DNA of 8,677 nucleotides, taken from an uncultured Brevundimonas sp. (GTDB taxonomy: Bacteria; Pseudomonadota; Alphaproteobacteria; Caulobacterales; Caulobacteraceae). Where the stretch lies: the NCBI GenBank assembly GCA_946885435.1, contig CAMPGL010000087.1, forward strand, positions 1 through 8,677, in the 5' to 3' direction. The notes below the pieces were generated by a model that was given only the letters and a program-made list of their open reading frames with translations, did no database searches and had not been told where the DNA came from. Positions 1 through 5,109 of this stretch are shown here, in pieces (position 1 is the first letter of the stretch; each line of letters opens with the position of its first letter). The position numbers were made by a program, and so were the translations under genes.

Positions 1-137
1 GCACCGAAATGGCTGCCGATCAGGGACTGGGCGTCGGCGGCGTTGCACTGCCAGGGTCCACCCGGAGCCGGTGCGGGAGTCACCGGCGCACAGGCAGCCG
101 TCAGGAACATTCCCGTTAGAATCAGCGCAGTTCTCAT
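1..137 (-). CDS. I78-family protease inhibitor lipoprotein, third tandem copy (partial, C-terminus outside window)
   Basis: Only the first 45 complete codons are visible; the gene runs off the left edge. The protein begins MRTALILTG and has a short hydrophobic signal with a lipobox-like LTAAC, so Cys16 is the predicted lipidation site. A Pro/Ala linker (APVTPAPAPGG) follows, then the opening of an I78-type domain: Cys31 and, eleven residues later, LIGSHFG. The same Cys/LIG opening appears in the two upstream neighbours, which supports a third paralogue. The ATG overlaps the TGA of the preceding gene (ATGA), and AGGTG lies 8 nt upstream of it at 146-150. The expected role is an outer-membrane-anchored or periplasmic inhibitor of serine proteases. 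The reactive-site loop lies beyond the window, so its specificity cannot be read. Family assignment is good but rests on the N-terminal part alone. Confidence 0.75.
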   Translation of the reverse strand, partial: MRTALILTGMFLTAACAPVTPAPAPGGPWQCNAADAQSLIGSHFG

Positions 138-427
138 CCGCAGTTCACCTGTTGCACGATGCCGGTCCGCTCGTCGTAGAGAATGTTCAGACGGCGGGGG
201 TTGTAGTCCATGGTCACCGGGCAGCTGGTGCAGGTCACCCGCCAGGTCGCGCCCGGGGGCTCCCGGGGGATCTCGGAGCGGTGGCGCCCGATCAGATAGC
301 GGTGCTCATGCGCCCGGCACATGTCCTCGCCCGGCGGCGGGGGGCCGGGAGGTCCGGGATGATGGGGCGGCGGGTAAGGCGCGCAGGCGCTGAGCGCCAG
401 GGCCGCCAGCAACAGGGATGTTCGCAT
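134..427 (-). CDS. I78-family protease inhibitor lipoprotein, second tandem copy
   Basis: A complete 97-residue protein. Residues 1-15 form a lipoprotein signal ending in the lipobox LSAC (Cys15). Residues 16-35 are a Pro-rich tether. The I78 domain spans about 37-97: Cys37, LIGRHRSEIP, the loop CPVTMDYNPRRLNILYD and a terminal NCG. The loop aligns well with eglin c and potato inhibitor I (PVTLDLRYNR in eglin c), placing the predicted scissile bond at Met73-Asp74. Four cysteines remain besides the lipidated one (37, 66, 69, 96), allowing two disulfides. I78 proteins are known as serine-protease inhibitors; the actual target is unknown. The gene starts 15 nt after the previous stop with a clear AAAGGA site, and its stop overlaps the next start. 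The start is well supported by the ribosome site and the signal peptide. Confidence 0.88.
   Translation of the reverse strand: MRTSLLLAALALSACAPYPPPHHPGPPGPPPPGEDMCRAHEHRYLIGRHRSEIPREPPGATWRVTCTSCPVTMDYNPRRLNILYDERTGIVQQVNCG
339..374 (+). other. Canonical G-quadruplex motif in the second inhibitor gene
   Basis: Five G runs of three or more on the plus strand (339-344, 347-349, 356-358, 364-367, 372-374) are separated by loops of 2, 6, 5 and 4 nt, meeting the usual G3+N1-7 rule. The motif lies on the template strand of the inhibitor gene, so the transcript would be C-rich. It coincides with the Pro-rich tether codons, which may explain it fully. Confidence 0.55.
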
Positions 428-433
428 CGGTCG

Positions 434-439
434 TCCTTT
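434..439 (-). promoter_or_regulatory. Ribosome binding site of the second inhibitor lipoprotein
   Basis: AAAGGA on the minus strand with a 6-nt spacer to the ATG at 427. It confirms that start and shows this copy need not rely on coupling alone. Confidence 0.7.
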
Positions 440-442
440 CGG

Positions 443-769
443 TCAGCCGCAATAAACCCGCTCGACCCGGCCGGAATCCCGATCGTAGAGGATGTTCAGC
501 CTGCTCGGCGAATAGTCCTCGGTCAGCGGGCAGGTCGTGCACGCCACCCGGCGGCTCGTCACATCCACCGGAACGGGAATCTCCGTCCTCGGTTGCCCGA
601 TCAGGTGCTGCAGCGCCTCTGCGCCGCACTGGTCGCGCGGGACCGGACGGGCGTCATAGGCGGGAATCGGCGGCGGCGACACCGGCGGCGGCGACACGGA
701 CGGCGCGCCCGCACCGGAGCCACAGGCGGCCAGCATCAGGACCGCGGTCAGGCTCCACAGAGATCTCAC
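443..769 (-). CDS. I78-family protease inhibitor lipoprotein, first tandem copy
   Basis: A 108-residue protein if the GTG start is used. The signal ends in the lipobox LAAC (Cys16). A linker with a duplicated VSPPP unit follows (about 17-40), then an I78 domain from Cys48 to Cys107, with LIGQPRTEIP, CTTCPLTEDYSPSRLNILYD and a terminal YCG. By alignment with eglin c the predicted scissile bond is Glu84-Asp85, unlike the Met-Asp of the next copy. The remaining cysteines are 48, 77, 80 and 107. The GTG overlaps the holC stop (GTGA) and gives an N-terminus (VRSLW) resembling the MRT starts of the paralogues. An in-frame ATG at 784 is an alternative: it has GAGGA at 791-795 with a 6-nt spacer, but it would add MEQGG and overlap holC further. 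The protein is predicted to be anchored in the envelope; its target protease is unknown. Confidence 0.85.
   Translation of the reverse strand: MRSLWSLTAVLMLAACGSGAGAPSVSPPPVSPPPIPAYDARPVPRDQCGAEALQHLIGQPRTEIPVPVDVTSRRVACTTCPLTEDYSPSRLNILYDRDSGRVERVYCG
668..697 (-). repeat. Perfect 15-bp tandem duplication coding for VSPPP
   Basis: Two identical consecutive 15-bp units (668-682 and 683-697; cggcggcggcgacac on the plus strand) lie in the linker of the first inhibitor gene. The unit is in frame (5 codons), giving VSPPPVSPPP between the lipidated cysteine and the inhibitor domain. Copy-number change would lengthen or shorten the tether without a frameshift. Confidence 0.85.
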
Positions 770-1218
770 GCCGCCTTGCTCCATCGTCCGTCCTCGTCCT
801 GCTTCCAGTAGGAGCACACGGCTCCTGTGGCCTTGACCTGGCTCCAACGCTTCCGCGCCTCGGCGACCGCCTCGTCGTCGCGGCCGTCGAAGAGCAGAAT
901 GCAACGCTCGAACGCGTCGGTCGGTCCCAGTTCAGCGCCATCGACGATGAACAGAACCTGAGCCGTATTGGCGTTTGCCGCTTCCGAGGTGAGCAGCACG
1001 GGCTGGCGCTCGGCGTCTGGCCGGTCCGCCCGCCCGTGGGGCAGGAAGCTCTCGGCCCGCCAGGTCCAGAGGCGCTCGTCCAGGGTCGACAGGCGCTCGG
1101 GATCGCGGACGCGCACGAGCGCCCGCCAGCCACGGGCCAGGGTCTTTTCCAGGAGTTCCGGCAGGACCTGGTCCAGGCTCGACCGCTCCAGGTGGTAGAA
1201 CCAGACCTCGGCGCCCAT
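766..1218 (-). CDS. holC: DNA polymerase III subunit chi
   Basis: A 150-residue protein with the chi-family pattern. It starts EVWFYHLERSSLDQVLPELL, has a central LDERLWTWRAESFLPHG (46-62), a strand/helix core with VLLTSEAANANTAQVLFIVDG (partly 74-94), and ends with the ARKRW helix followed by a YWKQDEDGRW tail typical of alphaproteobacterial members. Chi is an accessory subunit of the clamp-loader complex; it links the replisome to single-stranded-DNA-binding protein in the cytoplasm. The start lies 7 nt after the pepA stop, with GAGGG about 11 nt upstream inside the end of pepA. The gene is therefore probably read from the pepA message. The pepA-holC pair is common in proteobacteria. The stop overlaps the GTG of the following inhibitor gene. 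Length is normal and no defects are seen. Confidence 0.93.
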   Translation of the reverse strand: MGAEVWFYHLERSSLDQVLPELLEKTLARGWRALVRVRDPERLSTLDERLWTWRAESFLPHGRADRPDAERQPVLLTSEAANANTAQVLFIVDGAELGPTDAFERCILLFDGRDDEAVAEARKRWSQVKATGAVCSYWKQDEDGRWSKAA

Positions 1219-1225
1219 CGGCGGA

Positions 1226-2689
1226 TCAGCCCTCGTAGCGGTCCGCGACCATCTGGTTCAGCAGGCGCACGCCATAGCCGGTGGCGCCGTCCGGCACCGT
1301 GCCGACCTTGGAATCCTTCTTCCAGGCGGTCGGGGCGATGTCGATGTGGGCCCAGGGCGTGTTGTTCACGAAGCGCTGCAGGAAGAGCGCCGCGGTGATG
1401 GAGCCCGCGGTGCGACCCGACGAGTTCTTCACGTCGGCGGCGGCGCTGTCGATCATGCGGTCGTATTCCTCGGGCAGAGGCATGCGCCAGGTCTTCTCGC
1501 CGGTCGGCTTGGACGCGGAAACGATCGCGTCGGCCAGGTCGTCGTTGTTCGAGAAGACGCCTGCGTAGTCGAGACCGAGCGAGATGATCATGGCCCCGGT
1601 CAGGGTGGCCAGGTCGACCATGAACTTCGGCTTGAAGCGCTCCTGGGTGTACCAGAGGGCGTCGGCCAGAACGAGGCGGCCTTCGGCGTCGGTGTTGATC
1701 ACCTCGACCGACTGGCCGGACATGGAGACGACGATGTCGCCAGGCCGCTGGGCCGCGCCGTCGGGCATGTTCTCGACCAGGCCCAGCACGCCGACGGCGT
1801 TGACCTTGGCCTTGCGGCCCGCGAGCGCGTGCATGAGGCCGGCCACGGCGGCGGCGCCGCCCATGTCCCACTTCATCTCCTCCATGCCCTCGGCGGGCTT
1901 GATGGAGATGCCGCCGGTGTCGAAGCAGACGCCCTTGCCGACGAAGGCGATCGGCTGGGCGTCCTTGGCCCCGCCGTTCCAGCGCATGACGACCAGCTGG
2001 CTCTCGCGGACGCTGCCCTGGCCGACGCCGAGCAGGGTGCGCATGCCGAGCTTCTCCATCTCCTTCTCGCCGAGGACCTCGATCTCGAGGCCCAGCGACT
2101 TCAGGCCCTTGCAGCGCTCGGCGAAGGATTCGGGATAGAGGACGTTGGCGGGTTCGGAGACGAGGTCGCGCGCGAAATAGACGGCGTCAGCGACGGCGTT
2201 CCAGCTCTCGAAGGCCTTTTCGGCGGCCGCCGGATCGCCGGCCACGACGCGAATGGTCGTGATCGACGGGACCTTCTCGGGCTTCTGCTTGGTCAGGTAC
2301 TTGTCGAAACGATAGGCGGCCAGGTGGGCGCCGAAGGCGGCGCGGGCGGCCTGTTCGGCGTCGAGGTGGCTCAGTTCCAGAGCCAGGGTGGTCGCGCCCG
2401 ACAGCTTGGCGGCGTTGTAGGCGGCGGCCGCGGCGGCCTCGACGTTGAGATCGCGGAAGTCGGCCTCGGCGCCGGCCCCAATGACCCAGGTCTGGGCGCC
2501 GGGCGCGCCGCCGACCAGGGCGGACTGGCCGGCCTTGCCATTGAAACGCCCCTGCCCCGCCGCGCGGGCTACCGCGCCGCCCAGGCGCGAATCAGCCTCG
2601 CGGGCGCCGGACGTCAGGACCGAACCGTCGTGGACGAACAGGGCGATGGCGTCGGCGTCGCCTGCGGAGGCGGCGAACTGGATATTCAT
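1226..2689 (-). CDS. pepA: Leucyl aminopeptidase, M17 family (cytosol aminopeptidase)
   Basis: A 487-residue M17 metallo-aminopeptidase that removes N-terminal residues, preferably Leu and similar, from peptides in the cytoplasm. It functions as a homohexamer in characterised members. Residues 1 to about 155 form the variable N-terminal domain. The catalytic domain follows with [15 protein letters not shown] (251-265), KWDMGG (273-278) and the signature [14 protein letters not shown] (332-345). Metal ligands inferred from E. coli PepA are Lys252, Asp257, Asp275, Asp334 and Glu336; catalytic residues are Lys264 and Arg338. All are present. No signal peptide is visible. The ATG has a strong AGGAG site 7 nt upstream. 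The gene is first in the left-hand operon and divergent from lptF. Some PepA proteins also bind DNA; nothing here tests that role. Confidence 0.97.
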   Translation of the reverse strand: MNIQFAASAGDADAIALFVHDGSVLTSGAREADSRLGGAVARAAGQGRFNGKAGQSALVGGAPGAQTWVIGAGAEADFRDLNVEAAAAAAYNAAKLSGATTLALELSHLDAEQAARAAFGAHLAAYRFDKYLTKQKPEKVPSITTIRVVAGDPAAAEKAFESWNAVADAVYFARDLVSEPANVLYPESFAERCKGLKSLGLEIEVLGEKEMEKLGMRTLLGVGQGSVRESQLVVMRWNGGAKDAQPIAFVGKGVCFDTGGISIKPAEGMEEMKWDMGGAAAVAGLMHALAGRKAKVNAVGVLGLVENMPDGAAQRPGDIVVSMSGQSVEVINTDAEGRLVLADALWYTQERFKPKFMVDLATLTGAMIISLGLDYAGVFSNNDDLADAIVSASKPTGEKTWRMPLPEEYDRMIDSAAADVKNSSGRTAGSITAALFLQRFVNNTPWAHIDIAPTAWKKDSKVGTVPDGATGYGVRLLNQMVADRYEG

Positions 2690-2696
2690 TGGCTTA

Positions 2697-2701
2697 CTCC
2701 T
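2697..2701 (-). promoter_or_regulatory. Ribosome binding site of pepA
   Basis: AGGAG on the minus strand with a 7-nt spacer to the ATG at 2689. It is the best Shine-Dalgarno match in the window and fixes the pepA start. Confidence 0.8.
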
Positions 2702-2710
2702 GAGCGGCTC

Positions 2711-2738
2711 TTGTCGGCCGGCTTCGTTCAGCTAGCGT
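2711..2738 (+). promoter_or_regulatory. Candidate housekeeping promoter of lptF-lptG-lptD-surA
   Basis: TTGTCGG (2711-2717), a 13-nt spacer and GCTAGCGT (2731-2738) resemble the Caulobacter sigma-73 consensus, TTGACGS, 10-14 nt, GCTANAWC. The first element differs at one base; the second matches the GCTA core but misses three of the weaker positions. It lies upstream of lptF, inside the divergent gap with pepA, where a promoter is expected. Transcription would start near 2745, leaving roughly 60 nt of leader before the preferred lptF start. The call rests on pattern and position only. Confidence 0.45.
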
Positions 2739-2807
2739 GACGCCGGACGTGGCGTTCGCTTACGGGCGTGATACATGCCCCGCGCGGCCTTCGCCCGCAA
2801 CGCCTGC

Positions 2808-3941
2808 ATGAGAATCATCGACCGCTACCTCTTCCGTCAGTTGGCCGTCCCCGTCGTCATCGCGGTGGGCGCGCTGACGCTCGTCGCGCTGTTGGGCCAG
2901 AGCCTGGGGCAGCTGGACCTGATCGTGGAGCGCGGCCAGGACGCCTGGACGGTGGCCAAGGTGACGGTGCTGGCCCTGCCGCAGGTGGTCACCCTGATCC
3001 TGCCCATCGGCGTGCTCGTCGGGGCGTTGCTGGCGCTCAACCGCCTGCATTCCGAGCAGGAGATCGTGGTCTGCTACGCCGGCGGCATGAGCCGCTGGCG
3101 GGTGATCGACCCGGCCATCCGCCTGTCGGTGCTGGTCGCCCTGCTGGCCCTGATCTCCAACCTCTTCATCCAGCCGGCCGGGATGCGCGAGATGCGCGAG
3201 GAGCTGCACTCGGTGCGCGCCGACCTCGCCGCCATCCTGGTGCGCGAAGGCGAGTTCGTTCAGGGGGCGCCGAACCTGACCATCTACGCCCAGCGGGTGG
3301 ACCAAAACGGGATCATGCGGAACCTGTTCATCCACATCGAGCGGGCCGATGGCGCGACCCTGTATGACGCCGCGACCGGACGGATCACCAGCCTGGACGG
3401 ACGGCCGGCGATGATCCTGAACGAAGGATCCAGTTCCGAATTTTCGGGCGCCGGGGTCCTGAACTTCCTGTCGTTCGACGAATATGTCTTCGACCTCACG
3501 CCCTATGCGGTCGAGCCGGACCCCCTGCATTACAAGGAGTCCGACCGCTGGCTTACCGAGCTGTTCTTCCCTGATCCGAACAACGAGTGGGAGATGGGCA
3601 ACCGCGAGAAGCTCTACGCCGAGGGCCATGCGAGGCTGGCGTCGCCGCTGTACGTCATCGGCTTCATGGCCATGGCGCTGGCGGCGGTGCTCGGCGGGCC
3701 GTTCAGCCGGACGGGCTATGGGCGCCGCATCGCGGCCTTCTCGGCGGCGGCGATCACCGTGCGCCTGCTAGGCTTCGCGGTCCTGTCGGCCGCGGGAAGC
3801 AGCGCCTGGATCAACGTGGTCCAGTACCTCCTTCCGCTCGGACTGGTCTGGTTCGGGTTCCGCGTTCTCTTCCGCCAAAGGGTCGACCGCTACGTCGCGC
3901 TCGGCGCAGGCCCGCAGCGTTTCGTGGGAGCGTCGGCATGA
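2808..3941 (+). CDS. lptF: LPS export ABC transporter permease LptF
   Basis: A 377-residue YjgP/YjgQ-family inner-membrane protein. LptF and LptG form the transmembrane channel of the LptB2FG ABC transporter, which extracts lipopolysaccharide from the inner membrane and passes it to the periplasmic LptC-LptA bridge. Three N-terminal membrane segments lie at about 12-34, 52-78 and 103-123. A periplasmic beta-jellyroll domain follows at about 125-275, then three segments at about 280-298, 308-329 and 334-354. The conserved cytoplasmic loop HSEQEIVVCYAGGMSRWRV (81-99) matches the family's coupling region. The start at MRIIDRYLFRQL fits the usual LptF N-terminus; an in-frame ATG at 2775 would add 11 residues. 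The stop overlaps the lptG start (ATGA), implying translational coupling. Choosing LptF rather than LptG rests on gene order and the N-terminus. Confidence 0.93.
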   Translation: MRIIDRYLFRQLAVPVVIAVGALTLVALLGQSLGQLDLIVERGQDAWTVAKVTVLALPQVVTLILPIGVLVGALLALNRLHSEQEIVVCYAGGMSRWRVIDPAIRLSVLVALLALISNLFIQPAGMREMREELHSVRADLAAILVREGEFVQGAPNLTIYAQRVDQNGIMRNLFIHIERADGATLYDAATGRITSLDGRPAMILNEGSSSEFSGAGVLNFLSFDEYVFDLTPYAVEPDPLHYKESDRWLTELFFPDPNNEWEMGNREKLYAEGHARLASPLYVIGFMAMALAAVLGGPFSRTGYGRRIAAFSAAAITVRLLGFAVLSAAGSSAWINVVQYLLPLGLVWFGFRVLFRQRVDRYVALGAGPQRFVGASA

Positions 3942-5083
3942 GACGGCGCCGGTCCCGCCTTCCCGGGTTCCTGAACGAGTGGCAGGGCCGGCTCAGCCGT
4001 CTGGAGCTGTACGTCCTGCGGCGGACGCTGCGCGCCATCGCCGGCGCCCTGGCGGTCATGGCGGCGGTCATCATGCTGATCGACTTCGTCGAGATCTCGC
4101 GGGACCTCGGCTCGCGCGTCGATGTCTCGGCGGCGCAGCTCATCGGCCTGATGCTGATGAAGTCGCCCAACGTGATCCTGCAGCTCCTGCCCTTCATCTT
4201 CCTGTTCGGGGTCCTGGCCGCCTTCGTGAGCCTGAACCGACGCAGCGAACTGATCGCGATGCGGGCGGCCGGCGTGTCGGCCTGGCGGTTCATTTTCCCG
4301 GCGGCCGGAGCGGCCTTCGTCATCGGGGTGGTGACGGTGGTCGCGCTCAATCCCTTCGCCTCATGGCTGAACGGCCGGTACGAGGCGGCGACCCAGTCGA
4401 TGCTCGAGACCCGCGTCGAATCCGGCGCCCCGGACACGGTCTGGGTGCGTCAGGGGGACGGCCGGACTCAGGTGGTGATCCGCGCCCGCGAGCGGGATTC
4501 CGACACCAGCCGGCTGACCGGCGTCTCCATGTTCATCTACGTCGCCGACGACGACGGCCGGCGCTCGTTCCAGCGCCGTATCGAGGCCGAATCGGCGGAG
4601 CTGCTGCCTGGACGCTGGGAGCTGACCAACGCCCGCGAGGCCGCGGCCGGGGAACAGGCGGTCAACTACGCCACCCTGTCGATCCCCTCTAATCTCGACC
4701 GAGCCGAAGCCTTCGACCGCTTCGAGGCGCCGCGCAGCGTGCCCTTCTGGCGCCTGCCCACGACGATCGATCGGATCGAATCCGCGGGGTTTTCGGCCAC
4801 CCAGTACCGGCTCCGGTTCCAGGAGCTACTGGCCACGCCCCTGATGTTCGCGGCCATCTCGATTCTGGCGGCGGCCTTCTCGCTCAGGCTGCTGCGGCTC
4901 GGCGACCTGCCGTTCATGGTTCTGTCGGCGATCGCGCTCGGTTTCCTGTTCTATTTCCTGGCCGCCTTCACGCGCGCCCTGGGTGAGGCCGAGACCTTGC
5001 CGCCTTTCGTCGCGGCCTGGTCTCCGCCCTTGCTGGCGATGCTGTCTGCCTTCACCTTGCTCTGCTACACCGAAGACGGCTAA
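3938..5083 (+). CDS. lptG: LPS export ABC transporter permease LptG
   Basis: A 381-residue second permease of the LptB2FG lipopolysaccharide exporter in the inner membrane. An Arg-rich N-terminus (MRRRRSRLPGF) precedes LELYVLRRTL, the usual beginning of the family. Membrane segments are predicted at about 33-50, 66-98 (one long or kinked segment), 115-137, 300-318, 325-347 and 356-376. The periplasmic jellyroll domain spans roughly 140-290. The loop NRRSELIAMRAAGVSAWRF (100-118) is the conserved cytoplasmic coupling motif. The ATG sits inside the lptF stop (4-nt overlap), so the two permeases are probably made in matched amounts. lptD follows after 26 nt. Length and topology are normal. The ATPase LptB and the bridge proteins LptA and LptC are not in this window. 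Confidence 0.93.
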   Translation: MRRRRSRLPGFLNEWQGRLSRLELYVLRRTLRAIAGALAVMAAVIMLIDFVEISRDLGSRVDVSAAQLIGLMLMKSPNVILQLLPFIFLFGVLAAFVSLNRRSELIAMRAAGVSAWRFIFPAAGAAFVIGVVTVVALNPFASWLNGRYEAATQSMLETRVESGAPDTVWVRQGDGRTQVVIRARERDSDTSRLTGVSMFIYVADDDGRRSFQRRIEAESAELLPGRWELTNAREAAAGEQAVNYATLSIPSNLDRAEAFDRFEAPRSVPFWRLPTTIDRIESAGFSATQYRLRFQELLATPLMFAAISILAAAFSLRLLRLGDLPFMVLSAIALGFLFYFLAAFTRALGEAETLPPFVAAWSPPLLAMLSAFTLLCYTEDG

Positions 5084-5099
5084 CCCAGGCGGAGCCGAC

Positions 5100-5105
5100 A
5101 AAGGA
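5100..5105 (+). promoter_or_regulatory. Ribosome binding site of lptD
   Basis: AAAGGA in the 26-nt lptG-lptD gap, 4 nt before the ATG at 5110. It supports independent ribosome loading on lptD and fixes its start. Confidence 0.7.
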
Positions 5106-5109
5106 CACG

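Noticed and set aside
654..1871. A 405-residue open frame on the minus strand crossing pepA, holC and the first inhibitor gene.
   Set aside because: It is an out-of-frame shadow of three well-supported genes, full of Arg-rich low-complexity sequence and without any domain.
1..2689. The idea that the I78 lipoproteins inhibit the neighbouring aminopeptidase PepA.
   Set aside because: PepA is a cytosolic metalloenzyme, while the inhibitors carry lipoprotein signals and belong to a family acting on serine proteases, so compartment and mechanism both disagree.
1346..2740. A 464-residue open frame on the plus strand, antisense to pepA.
   Set aside because: It lies almost wholly over a clearly real M17 gene, its composition is rich in Gly, Ala, Asp and His with no recognisable motif, and such shadows are expected in GC-rich coding DNA.
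2740..2755. Small inverted repeat ACGCC-ggacgt-GGCGT downstream of the candidate lptF promoter.
   Set aside because: A 5-bp arm with a 6-nt spacer occurs often by chance at this GC content, and nothing else marks it as an operator.
2812..2816. GANTC (CcrM-type methylation) site just after the lptF start.
   Set aside because: About two dozen such sites are expected by chance in a window of this size and composition, and this one is not in the promoter.
2760..3629. A 289-residue open frame on the minus strand over lptF.
   Set aside because: It is antisense to a conserved permease and dominated by Asp, Gln, His and Arg as reverse complements of hydrophobic codons; no start context or motif supports it.
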